From contig JBILXN010000082.1 in assembly GCA_044378425.1 (NCBI GenBank), forward strand, positions 1-9,787: 9,787 nt of DNA. Direction: 5' to 3'. The stretch is from UBA6136 sp044378425 (lineage in GTDB: Bacteria > Pseudomonadota > Gammaproteobacteria > Methylococcales > Methylococcaceae). The first letter of the stretch is position 1; each line of letters begins with the position of its first letter. Below the pieces are notes generated by a model. It was not told where the DNA came from and searched no databases. It was given only the letters and a program-made list of their open reading frames with translations. This document shows, in pieces, positions 1-7,239 of the stretch. A program made the position numbers and the translations under genes.

Positions 1-54
1 GTAATAACACCATCGGATAACCCCATGAATTCAATTGAACTTCTCCCTTCGATC

Positions 55-58
55 GAGG
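55..58 (+). promoter_or_regulatory. Ribosome binding site of the LysR-type gene
   Basis: A GAGG lies 7 bases before the GTG at 66. It decides the start: the ATG at 64 is out of frame and stops after two codons, and the TTG at 69 would sit farther away. Seen directly; moderate confidence. Confidence 0.55.
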
Positions 59-65
59 CCTTGAT

Positions 66-995
66 GTGTTGAATCTAAGAAGTGTAGATCTTAACCTGCT
101 AACCGTATTTGAAGCCGTCTATGAGACCCGCAATCAGGTAAAAGCAGCGCAAAGACTGGGCATGTCGCAACCCGCGGTCAGCAATGCGCTCTCCCGGTTA
201 CGTTATCTGGTGGGTGATCAGCTATTCAACTGCCGCTCGACCGGTGTCGTGCCCACCCTCAAAGCCGATGACCTTTACTCACAAATCCATAAGGCACTGG
301 ATGTGATCCGCGTCGAGTTTTCCGAAAAAAAATCTTTCGACCCCGCCACCAGTTTCCGCACCTTTGTGATCGCCGTGTCTTTTAGTGGGGGCGTCATATA
401 TGGTTCCACGCTTTACGACAGATTAATGTCGATTGCTCCAAATACCCGCCTTACGATCCGCACGATCGATCCGGAGCATGAAATTCCGATATTGCTGCAT
501 GACAATCGTCTGGATGCCGCCATACATTTCGGCCAGTTTGATGATCCATTCCTTGAACAGGTGATCTATGGCGAGGATGAACTGGTCATCATCGCCAGAG
601 CGGATCACCCACGGGTACAAAGCGAACCTTCGCTGGAGGACTGCATCAGAGAAAGCTTTGTGACCTCTTACAATCTGCTGGACAAAGCGAAAGACGAGGC
701 CCTCAACAATTTTCTTGAGATCATGAAGGTTTTGACAGTCCTTGAGGTGCCTAACCCGACGGCTGTATTCAATGCGGTACGCAAAACCGAACTTCTGGCG
801 TTAACCAACCGCAGAATGGCCGATACCTTGGGTGATCTTTTCGGAATAAAGCAGTACAGACTCCCTGTGGAGGTCCCGTCTTTAAGATCGTTCCTGATCT
901 GGCCAAAGAATATGGGCACTGACCCTGGCCATACCTGGTTGCGACAGCAACTCAATGAGGTCAGAGATCAAGTCCATGTTAGTCAGAACCGCTAA
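66..995 (+). CDS. LysR-type transcriptional regulator
   Basis: This encodes a 309-residue DNA-binding regulator of normal length for the LysR family. The N-terminal winged helix-turn-helix spans roughly residues 7-66 and includes the typical recognition stretch LGMSQPAVSNALSRLR (31-46). The rest fits a periplasmic-binding-protein-like effector domain. The N-terminal VDLNLLTVFEAV pattern resembles the NodD/NahR/PcpR side of the family, which usually responds to small aromatic or organic ligands; no ligand can be read from the sequence. Translation most likely starts at GTG 66. The gene converges on cysG with 54 bases between stop codons, so it is not part of the nir operon. It looks poorer in GC than its neighbours: hand-counted lines 421-480 and 661-780 are about 45-52% GC, against about 60-68% in lines 1561-1620, 2041-2100 and 7921-7980. 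This may mean a separate origin. Its targets are unknown. The family call is secure. Confidence 0.93.
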   Translation: MLNLRSVDLNLLTVFEAVYETRNQVKAAQRLGMSQPAVSNALSRLRYLVGDQLFNCRSTGVVPTLKADDLYSQIHKALDVIRVEFSEKKSFDPATSFRTFVIAVSFSGGVIYGSTLYDRLMSIAPNTRLTIRTIDPEHEIPILLHDNRLDAAIHFGQFDDPFLEQVIYGEDELVIIARADHPRVQSEPSLEDCIRESFVTSYNLLDKAKDEALNNFLEIMKVLTVLEVPNPTAVFNAVRKTELLALTNRRMADTLGDLFGIKQYRLPVEVPSLRSFLIWPKNMGTDPGHTWLRQQLNEVRDQVHVSQNR

Positions 996-1011
996 CGCCT
1001 TCAGGCACCGC

Positions 1012-1028
1012 CATGGAGAGATTCCATG
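1012..1028. repeat. Short inverted repeat between convergent genes
   Basis: CATGGA and TCCATG are perfect 6-base arms around a 5-base loop, midway between the stop of the LysR gene and the stop of cysG. There is no T tract on either side, so it is at best a weak bidirectional terminator. It could be chance. Confidence 0.3.
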
Positions 1029-1049
1029 TCGGGCTCAGCCAGCGGTTTC

Positions 1050-2480
1050 TCAGATTTGAGCGGCGTGTTCATCAGGCGAAATCTGCGTCCGAAACCAGGA
1101 CAATTTGCTCTGTAGACTGACCACGTCACCGAGGATGATCAAGGCTGGGGACTCTATGGCCTGCTCCCCGGCTTTTTCGTAGAGATTGCTCAAGGTTCCA
1201 GTCACTACCCGCTGTTTGGCTGTTGTGCCCTGTTCAATGATCGCGGCCGGCACTTCAGGGCTGACACCGTGCCTGATTAACTCTGTCCGAATCAAGGGTA
1301 AGGCCTGCAACCCCATATAAATGACCAGCGTTTGTTGGGGCCTGGCCAGTCCCGCCCAATCGATCCCACTGATGACGCCATCCCGGGTGTGGCCGGTTAC
1401 AAACGTTACTGCCTGAGCGAAATCTCTATGGGTCAGCGGGATTCCGGCATAGGCAGCGCATCCGGTGGCTGCGGTAATACCCGGAACCACCTGAAAGGGT
1501 ATGCCTTGGGCTTGCAAAGTTTCAATTTCCTCACCGCCCCGACCGAACACGAATGGGTCACCGCCTTTCAGTCGGACGACCTTCCTGCCCTCCCTGGCCA
1601 GCCGAACCAGCAGGGCGTTGATATCATCCTGCGGCAAGGTATGTCGGCTTCTCGCCTTGCCGGCATTGATACGCTCGGCATCGGTACGGCCCAATCGCAA
1701 AATGTCGTCAGACACCAACCGGTCATAGACGATCACATCGGCTTCCTGCAGTGTGCGCAGGGCACGCAAGGTCAGGAGATCTGGATCGCCAGGACCTGCC
1801 CCTACCAGCGAGACAAACCCCGTCCCGGCAACACCCTCCTCCGCCTCGGCGGTTGCAGTCAGCAACTGCTGGAACTGGGCCACGGCTTCCTCATCCCTGC
1901 CGGCGAACAGGAGTTCGGCTATGCCGCCCTCCAGTGCGGATTCCCAAAAGCGGCGCCGGCGGGTCGAATCCGTCACTACGGTCTTGACCTTGCTGCGGAA
2001 TTTCTCGGCAAGACGCGCCAGATTGCCGTAAGCGGCGGGAATGGATGCTTCAAGCCTGGCCCGAACCAGTCGCGCCAGCACCGGCGAAGCCCCTCCGGTG
2101 GATACGGCGATGACGACTGGCGAACGATCAACGATGGCGGGAAATATGAATGAGCACAATTCGGGGCAGTCGACCACGTTAACCGGCATGCCGCAGCGGT
2201 TGGCGGCGTCGGCCACAGCCTCATTCACCTCGCGGCGATTGGTGGCTGAAATGACCAGTTTGAAGTCAGCCAGATCGGTCGGTTCAAACGCCTTGCAGCG
2301 ATGACGGATACGCCCCTCCCCTAGCAGAGCACACAGCTCAGCCCCTAATTCGGGCGATACCACCGTGACGTCGCCCCGTGCCCGCAGCAGCGCCCCTACC
2401 TTGCGCGCCGCCACCTCACCCCCGCCGATGACCAGACACGGTTGCCCGGTCAGTTTGAGAAATACAGGTAAAAAATTCAT
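1050..2480 (-). CDS. cysG: Siroheme synthase CysG (dehydrogenase/ferrochelatase plus uroporphyrinogen III methyltransferase)
   Basis: This 476-residue cytoplasmic protein is full length for the trifunctional enzyme. The N-terminal half (about 1-210) is the NAD-dependent precorrin-2 dehydrogenase and sirohydrochlorin ferrochelatase. It has the nucleotide-binding VIGGGEVAARK at 17-27 and Asp104 in NVVD, matching the catalytic Asp104 of Salmonella CysG. The C-terminal half (about 220-460) is the SAM-dependent methyltransferase. It has LVGAGPGDPDLLTLRA at 225-240, Asp248, KGGDPFVFGRGGEE at 305-318 and VVPGITAATGCAAYAGIPLT at 331-350. Together they turn uroporphyrinogen III into siroheme, the substrate of NirDLGH. 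The start overlaps the nirJ stop as ATGA and no good ribosome binding site precedes it, which suggests translational coupling. In this position it replaces nirE. It can also supply siroheme to sulfite or nitrite reductases elsewhere in the cell. Residue 128, a phosphorylated Ser in Salmonella, is Thr here and follows Ser127. Confidence 0.96.
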   Translation of the reverse strand: MNFLPVFLKLTGQPCLVIGGGEVAARKVGALLRARGDVTVVSPELGAELCALLGEGRIRHRCKAFEPTDLADFKLVISATNRREVNEAVADAANRCGMPVNVVDCPELCSFIFPAIVDRSPVVIAVSTGGASPVLARLVRARLEASIPAAYGNLARLAEKFRSKVKTVVTDSTRRRRFWESALEGGIAELLFAGRDEEAVAQFQQLLTATAEAEEGVAGTGFVSLVGAGPGDPDLLTLRALRTLQEADVIVYDRLVSDDILRLGRTDAERINAGKARSRHTLPQDDINALLVRLAREGRKVVRLKGGDPFVFGRGGEEIETLQAQGIPFQVVPGITAATGCAAYAGIPLTHRDFAQAVTFVTGHTRDGVISGIDWAGLARPQQTLVIYMGLQALPLIRTELIRHGVSPEVPAAIIEQGTTAKQRVVTGTLSNLYEKAGEQAIESPALIILGDVVSLQSKLSWFRTQISPDEHAAQI

Positions 2481-3688
2481 GCTTGGGTCTGTGTCAGAGG
2501 GGCTGTAGTGGCAGCGGAATCCCCGTTGCAGCCAGCCAGTCCTATTTCAGCATCGGTCAGATAGCACCCTGGGTCCTCTGCCCAGGGATTACCCGACATC
2601 TGGTCGGCGCGTACCCGGGTGTTGCCGTTGCAGATATCAAGATGTGCACAAGCGCGACAGCGGCCCTGCACGGGGCGGGGTCTTTGCTTGAGGCCGGCCA
2701 TCAAGGGGTCACTCAGATCAGCCCATATGTCGGAGAATGGCCGTTCCCGCACACTGCCCAAATCATGATGCCACCAGAAGGTATCGGGATGGACATGGCC
2801 GAGATTGTCGATATTCGCGATGTTGACGCCGGAGGCATTCCCCCCCCATTGCCTGAGTTTTGCCCGTATCTGGGCGTGGTGTTCGGGAAATCTGCGTTTC
2901 ACCCAATGCAGCAGGTAGACCCCGTCGGCATCGTTGTTGCCGGTAACAAACTCGACCGGATGGCCTTCCCGCAGACGTTGAAGGCAGGTTTCGAACAGCA
3001 GGTCCATCACCTTGCGGGTCATGTCGAACACAGCATCCTGTTGGCGATGGCGATTGCCGCGACCTCCATAATTGAGGTGAGACAGGTAAAACTTGTCGAT
3101 AGACTCTTGCGCCATGAGTTCCAGCATGGCCGGTAGATCGGCGTGGTTATCGCGGGTCAGTGTAAAACGCAGGCCCGCCTTGATGCCTCGTTCGCGGCAC
3201 AGTCTGATCCCGCGGAGGGAGGCATCGAAAGATCCGGCACTCTGGCGAAAGGCATCGTGGGTCTTGGGGAGACCGTCGATACTCACGCCAACGTAGTCAT
3301 AGCCTATGGCTGCGATGGCGTCGATGATCTGTTCGTTAATCAGAGTGCCATTACTGGAGAGCCCGACATAAAACCCCATGGCTTTGGCCCGCCGGGAGAT
3401 GTCGAAAATATCGCGTCGTAACAGCGGCTCGCCGCCGGAAAGGATCAGTACCGGAACGCCAAAAGCCTTGAGATCGTCCATCACATCGAACACCTCGCGG
3501 GTGGATAATTCTCCCGGAAAATCAATATCCGCCGAGGTCGTATAGCAATGTTTGCAGGTCAGATTACAGCGCCGGATCAGGTTCCAGATCACCACCGGCC
3601 CCGGCAACTGCCGCCGCTGCAACGGCTGGTCCGGCACCTCTGACGGCGGCTGGAGTAGTTCTGCGAGGTACTGGGAGATACGAAACAT
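2477..3688 (-). CDS. nirJ: Heme d1 biosynthesis radical SAM protein NirJ
   Basis: This 403-residue cytoplasmic Fe-S enzyme acts on 12,18-didecarboxysiroheme. Work on the family shows that it removes the two propionate side chains on rings A and B, where heme d1 carries oxo groups. The radical SAM cluster motif CNLTCKHC is at 41-48 (C41, C45, C48), and the SAM-contact motif LSGGEPLL is at 83-90. A C-terminal SPASM-like Cys set (C344, C347, C353, C375) probably binds a second Fe-S cluster. The start MFRISQYL resembles other NirJ proteins, although no strong ribosome binding site precedes it. It begins 30 bases after nirH ends and its stop overlaps the cysG start (ATGA). A run of eight G residues (plus-strand C at 2840-2847) encodes W281-G282-G283. 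Paralogues such as AhbC/AhbD and PqqE share the fold, but the nir context makes NirJ the clear call. Confidence 0.96.
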   Translation of the reverse strand: MFRISQYLAELLQPPSEVPDQPLQRRQLPGPVVIWNLIRRCNLTCKHCYTTSADIDFPGELSTREVFDVMDDLKAFGVPVLILSGGEPLLRRDIFDISRRAKAMGFYVGLSSNGTLINEQIIDAIAAIGYDYVGVSIDGLPKTHDAFRQSAGSFDASLRGIRLCRERGIKAGLRFTLTRDNHADLPAMLELMAQESIDKFYLSHLNYGGRGNRHRQQDAVFDMTRKVMDLLFETCLQRLREGHPVEFVTGNNDADGVYLLHWVKRRFPEHHAQIRAKLRQWGGNASGVNIANIDNLGHVHPDTFWWHHDLGSVRERPFSDIWADLSDPLMAGLKQRPRPVQGRCRACAHLDICNGNTRVRADQMSGNPWAEDPGCYLTDAEIGLAGCNGDSAATTAPLTQTQA

Positions 3689-3718
3689 GGGCGCAGGGTC
3701 GTTTGTGAGGGTGGGTTT

Positions 3719-4228
3719 TTATTCGGCAATCCGCAAGCCGGTTTTCTTGAGAATGCGGGTGCTGTAAAGAATGGTATGGCCGCGATCATGCGACCCAAGA
3801 ATCGCCGCAATGCGGCGGGTTTCGTCCTCGACCTCATCGCGACTGCGGCCATGCACCATCGCAAAAAAATTGTAGGGCCAGTCGGGCAGATGACGGGGGC
3901 GGTGGTAGCAATGACTGACTGCAGGCAGGTTACCTATCAACGCGCCAAACTCATCCACCACTTCATCGGGCACATCCCACACCGTCATGCCATTGGCGCG
4001 GTAGCCGAGCCGGTAGTGGTTCGGGATGGCAGCAATGCGGCGGATGATACCGCGCTCAAGCATGGTCCTCAGGCGGGACATTACGTCTTCAGCCGAAAGG
4101 CCGACGGTCTCTGCCACCGCATGGTAAGGCCGGGCCACCAAGGGCAGACCTGCCTGAGTGGCGCGAATAATGCGGCGATCAGCCTCATCAGGGATGTAAT
4201 GGCCCGGCTTCTCTGCAGGATTACTCAT
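3719..4228 (-). CDS. nirH: Siroheme decarboxylase subunit NirH
   Basis: This 169-residue cytoplasmic protein has the AsnC/Lrp-like architecture of the siroheme decarboxylases: an N-terminal helix-turn-helix-like part (about 15-70) and a C-terminal ferredoxin-like part. It has the signature of the L/H type: YRLGYRANGMTVWDVP at 72-87, then HCYHRPRHLPDWPYNFFAM (106-124). The very close similarity to NirL in these blocks marks it as the second member of that type. With NirG it is expected to remove acetate carboxyl groups from siroheme on the way to 12,18-didecarboxysiroheme. The start overlaps the nirG stop (ATGA), which favours coupled synthesis of the two partners. Despite the fold, it is most unlikely to be a transcription factor. 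Assignment as H and not L rests on gene order. Confidence 0.93.
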   Translation of the reverse strand: MSNPAEKPGHYIPDEADRRIIRATQAGLPLVARPYHAVAETVGLSAEDVMSRLRTMLERGIIRRIAAIPNHYRLGYRANGMTVWDVPDEVVDEFGALIGNLPAVSHCYHRPRHLPDWPYNFFAMVHGRSRDEVEDETRRIAAILGSHDRGHTILYSTRILKKTGLRIAE

Positions 4229-4668
4229 ACCTCAAGCCTGAGCCCAACAAAGTATTCCGTGATTTTGGGCATATCAAATACCGGAAGCCCGGATTCATGC
4301 GCGATGGCCGCCAACACTTCGGCCTTACGTTCCGGCTTTTCGGTTGCCACAACAAACCACATGTTAAAGGCATGATCGCGGGCGTAGTTATGCGCGACTT
4401 CAGGCCAGGCGTTGACCAGTGCGGCTACTCGATCAAAATCGCTCTCCGGTACCTGCATGGCCACCAGACTGAGGGCACCGCCAAGGCGTTCGGCATGATA
4501 AAGCGGGCCAAAGCGACTCAAAACACCCTGCGCCAGTAAGGCCTTTAACGCCGCGATCACGTCATCTTCACTCAGACCCAGTTGTTCGGCGGCGGCCTCG
4601 AAGGGTCGTTCGCAAATCGGAAAACTTTGCTGCAGTCCGTTAATAATGTGGCGTTCGATTTCGTTCAT
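4225..4668 (-). CDS. nirG: Siroheme decarboxylase subunit NirG
   Basis: This 147-residue cytoplasmic protein belongs to the AsnC/Lrp-like siroheme decarboxylase family. The N-terminal helix-turn-helix-like region (about 5-55) is followed by the D/G-type signature HNYARDHAFNMWFVVATE at 93-110. The histidine-rich block is probably at the substrate pocket (family-based inference). It is the partner of NirH, whose start overlaps its stop by ATGA. It begins 6 bases after the nirL stop without an obvious ribosome binding site. Its length matches known NirG. The G rather than D label follows from the conserved D-L-G-H order. Confidence 0.93.
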   Translation of the reverse strand: MNEIERHIINGLQQSFPICERPFEAAAEQLGLSEDDVIAALKALLAQGVLSRFGPLYHAERLGGALSLVAMQVPESDFDRVAALVNAWPEVAHNYARDHAFNMWFVVATEKPERKAEVLAAIAHESGLPVFDMPKITEYFVGLRLEV

Positions 4669-4674
4669 TCAGAG

Positions 4675-5223
4675 TCAGTCGGTTGGTGACGTGTCCAGGA
4701 TGGGGAGTGATGCCCTGTTAGCGACACGATAGCGGGCCCCTCTTTGCTTAAAACAGCGGCGGCTGAAAAGGATCGCCCGCGCCACCTGACTTAGGCCACA
4801 GGTCTCACTCACTGCCTCAATCTGCGCTTCGACCTGAGTCCGATCCTTGCCGTGAATCATGCAGAACAGATTGTAGGGCCAGTCCGGCAGGCGTCGGGGG
4901 CGGCGATAGCAGAGCGTTACGCCAGTCAACTGACTCATCTGGTGCCCGATACGGGAAACTTCCGCGTCTGGCACATCCCATACCACCATGGCGTTGGCAC
5001 GATAGCCGAGTGGTCGGTGGCGGACGATGACGCCCAGCCGTTTGATCAGTCCCAGCGACTGCCAAAACTCAATGCGCCCGATCACCTCCTCTTCGCTATA
5101 GCCGACCTGACAGGCCAGTTCGGCATAAGGCCGCGTCACTAGCGGCAGGCCATCCTCCATCAGTCTCAGCAAGGCCTGGTCGCGGGGGTCATCGGGAACG
5201 TAGAGCGGGCTGCCCGAAATCAT
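4675..5223 (-). CDS. nirL: Siroheme decarboxylase subunit NirL
   Basis: This 182-residue cytoplasmic protein is of the siroheme decarboxylase L/H type. An AsnC-like helix-turn-helix region (about 15-65) precedes PLGYRANAMVVWDVP at 71-85 and CYRRPRRLPDWPYNLFCM at 105-122. It forms the decarboxylase with NirD. Compared with NirH here it has a short extra C-terminal tail (about residues 165-182, basic and then acidic) of no known role. The ATG at 5223 overlaps the nirD stop as ATGA, and a GAGG lies about 10 bases upstream. The family call is firm. Confidence 0.93.
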   Translation of the reverse strand: MISGSPLYVPDDPRDQALLRLMEDGLPLVTRPYAELACQVGYSEEEVIGRIEFWQSLGLIKRLGVIVRHRPLGYRANAMVVWDVPDAEVSRIGHQMSQLTGVTLCYRRPRRLPDWPYNLFCMIHGKDRTQVEAQIEAVSETCGLSQVARAILFSRRCFKQRGARYRVANRASLPILDTSPTD

Positions 5224-5687
5224 GAACTCGCAGCCTCAAAATTTATTTCAAAGCCAAGGTCGATAAGGAATTCTTCGAGTAACGGGAGCGATAGAACCGG
5301 TAGCCCGCAGTGTTGCTCAATGGTAGCTGTGACTTCCGCCAGCCTTGTTTCATCACTAGCGGTGAGTACAAACCAGAGATTGTATTCATGCTCGCGCTCG
5401 TAATTATGGTTGACCTCAGGCATGGCGCTGACCCATTCGGCCACGCTGTCCAATCGTTCAGCAGGCACCGCCATGGCAGCCAACTGACTGGCACCTACAC
5501 TATTGGGTGAAAACACTGCGCCCACCCGACTGATGTAGCGACTGTCACGCAGTTGCCGAAGCGTTGCGAGCACCCAGACTTCCGAAACACCCAGTTTGTC
5601 AGCCATGTCGGCATAAGGGGTCGGAGTGAGCGGAAAATTCCGCTGAAAATCGTTCAGCAGGCGTTGCTGCAAGCCGGTTACTGTCAT
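5220..5687 (-). CDS. nirD: Siroheme decarboxylase subunit NirD
   Basis: This 155-residue cytoplasmic protein is of the D/G type of siroheme decarboxylase. It has an AsnC-like helix-turn-helix (about 5-55) and the block HNYEREHEYNLWFV at 94-107, which matches NirG of this operon almost position for position. NirD pairs with NirL; the pair is known to decarboxylate siroheme. The gene starts 14 bases after nirF ends, with only a weak AGG upstream. It is unrelated to the small subunit of assimilatory nitrite reductase that shares the symbol nirD. Confidence 0.93.
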   Translation of the reverse strand: MTVTGLQQRLLNDFQRNFPLTPTPYADMADKLGVSEVWVLATLRQLRDSRYISRVGAVFSPNSVGASQLAAMAVPAERLDSVAEWVSAMPEVNHNYEREHEYNLWFVLTASDETRLAEVTATIEQHCGLPVLSLPLLEEFLIDLGFEINFEAASS

Positions 5688-5701
5688 GGCAAAGAGGCCT
5701 G

Positions 5702-6919
5702 TCAGAGCCCTAGCCGGTGGGCTCGGGCGGTGAGGAAGATGCCACTAGGCTTATCTACTGACAACCGCGCAAGTTCCCTATAGGTCTCGGTATCGTAGAC
5801 CACTACCCGATCATCATCTCGCACCGATACCCACACGGCTTCACCCTTGGGGGTGAATTCCATATGCAATACGGCTTTGCCGGGATTGAGCCGCTTGGTC
5901 ACGCTCAGATCACGGGTATCGATAATCTCGATCGTATCGTTGTCAGGCAGGGCGAAGTTGACCCATATCTGTCGTTCATCGGGGCGGGGTATGACAAAAA
6001 CCGGCTGACCATCAAGCGGAATTTTGCGGACTACCTGCCAGTTCCGCCGGTCAATGACCAGCATTTCATGATGGCCAACGGCCGGTAGAAACCAGTAATC
6101 GCCGATCAGGGCCCGTCCTTCCAGATGGGGCATTTTGAATACCGGTAGTTTTGGGTCGTTCTTGGCATACTCGGGGACGATCCGTCTGATCCCGGCTTCC
6201 GGTTGCCAGAGATCCAGCAAGGCTAGACCATCCTCTCCAAATAGCCCCGCGATGTAGTAGCGGCCTTCGGGGGAGATCAGGGCATCATAGGGTTCTTTGC
6301 CGGCTTTGAATTTCTGCAGGCCGGGTTTGCCAGGATCATGCAGGTCAGCGACCCAGATTTCTCCGGCATCAAACAGGCTGAAGACGAAACGCTGGCCCGG
6401 TGCATCGACCAGTCCGACCACCCTGGAAAGCTGACCCTTGCCGTATTCAGCCCGGATATCGGCGACTTTTTCCAGCGTGTCAGCCGAAAAGATCCTCACC
6501 CCGCCAGGATCGTAGTTGGAGGTGGCAATGAAGCGACCGTCCTGCGAAATGGCGCCGCCAACGCTGTTATGGGCCTGCTCAATTCGTTTGACGATGCGGC
6601 CTTCGAGTATATCGACCCTGGTCAGTGCGCCATCCCGCCCAAAAACATAGGCGTAGCGTTCGTCAGGTGAATAAACCACGCTGGCATGAGATAGATCACC
6701 CAGCCCCTCCACCCTGCCCCGTTGGCTACGCGTACTGCTGTCAATCAGTGTAAGACTGCCGCGTGCACGTTCGACGATGACTCCTAGGTCACCGGTTCCG
6801 CGCACTTCCGCGGCAGAGGACACTCCCGTCAGCAGTGTGAGGAGAATGATCCAGGCGAATCCCGATCGCAAGCGTGAGGATCGGTACAGATCAGGAGGCG
6901 GCACTGACTGCAATTTCAT
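5702..6919 (-). CDS. nirF: Heme d1 biosynthesis protein NirF
   Basis: I place the start at the ATG at 6919, giving 405 residues. The frame stays open to 7198 but that part only overlaps nirC. A basic N-terminus and the hydrophobic stretch FAWIILLTLLTGVSSA (21-36) form a Sec signal peptide with probable cleavage near residue 36-37, so it acts in the periplasm. No lipobox cysteine is present, unlike NirF proteins described as lipoproteins. The mature part is a d1-type eight-bladed propeller without a heme c site. NirF hallmarks include GTGDLGV (41-47), GDLSHASVV (74-82), YYIAGLFGEDGLALLDLW (221-238), KMPHLEG (262-268), VLHMEFTPKGE (350-360) and the tail PSGIF (391-395). It acts in a late step of heme d1 synthesis; the exact reaction is not settled. 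Start and nirC stop overlap by one base (TAATG), and nirD follows after 14 bases. Confidence 0.95.
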   Translation of the reverse strand: MKLQSVPPPDLYRSSRLRSGFAWIILLTLLTGVSSAAEVRGTGDLGVIVERARGSLTLIDSSTRSQRGRVEGLGDLSHASVVYSPDERYAYVFGRDGALTRVDILEGRIVKRIEQAHNSVGGAISQDGRFIATSNYDPGGVRIFSADTLEKVADIRAEYGKGQLSRVVGLVDAPGQRFVFSLFDAGEIWVADLHDPGKPGLQKFKAGKEPYDALISPEGRYYIAGLFGEDGLALLDLWQPEAGIRRIVPEYAKNDPKLPVFKMPHLEGRALIGDYWFLPAVGHHEMLVIDRRNWQVVRKIPLDGQPVFVIPRPDERQIWVNFALPDNDTIEIIDTRDLSVTKRLNPGKAVLHMEFTPKGEAVWVSVRDDDRVVVYDTETYRELARLSVDKPSGIFLTARAHRLGL

Positions 6920-7236
6920 TAGTGTGACTGTCGCAGGTAAGAGATGAGCCAATGGGCGTCGTCGAGTGTGATCATGGTGCGCCAGGGCGGCATGGCGGTA
7001 CCGGGCCGGCCGTTCAATATGGTATCGACCAGAACCGCGTCCGGCTTGTTTATCAGTGCTTCGGCTACCAGTGGCGGCCCCAGCCCACCTTTGAGCGTCA
7101 TGCCGTGACAGGCTCCGCAGTCCTGCTGAAGCAGGGCCTTGAGTGCGCCGGCTTTTGAGCCGGCGACAGGGTTTGCCTGCAGCCCATCCGCCAGACACAG
7201 CAGGAGTGCGGCGAGCAACGGCCCTGGTAAGCTCAT
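6919..7236 (-). CDS. nirC: Periplasmic monoheme cytochrome c NirC (c55x type)
   Basis: This 105-residue protein has a hydrophobic signal peptide (about 1-21, ending LQA before NP), one heme c site CGACH at 40-44 and a probable axial Met82 in TAMPPW. This is NirC of the nir cluster, a small c-type cytochrome reported to donate electrons to NirS or to help its maturation. It is not the nitrite channel of the same name. The signal peptide is unusual in having no Lys or Arg before the hydrophobic core. The upstream cytochrome stop TGA is in the same frame, one codon before this ATG, so the gene cannot start farther upstream. It ends in a 1-base overlap with nirF. Confidence 0.93.
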   Translation of the reverse strand: MSLPGPLLAALLLCLADGLQANPVAGSKAGALKALLQQDCGACHGMTLKGGLGPPLVAEALINKPDAVLVDTILNGRPGTAMPPWRTMITLDDAHWLISYLRQSH

Positions 7237-7239
7237 GGC

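Noticed and set aside
325..332. Run of eight A in the LysR gene as a slippage site
   Set aside because: It falls on ordinary GAA AAA AAA codons in an AT-richer gene and nothing else points to phase variation.
1332..2153. Plus-strand open frame of 273 codons opposite cysG
   Set aside because: It is antisense to a well-supported full-length cysG and its translation shows no recognisable domain.
2483..3136. Plus-strand open frame of 217 codons opposite nirJ
   Set aside because: It is antisense to nirJ, whose Fe-S motifs are intact, and no domain is visible.
3719..5687. Reading the four AsnC/Lrp-like genes as transcription factors
   Set aside because: Their C-terminal signatures and the D-L-G-H order between nirF and nirJ identify siroheme decarboxylase subunits.
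6920..7198. N-terminal extension of the nirF frame giving a 498-residue protein
   Set aside because: It overlaps nirC in another frame, is not protein-like, and would bury the Sec signal peptide. The ATG at 6919 gives a normal NirF.
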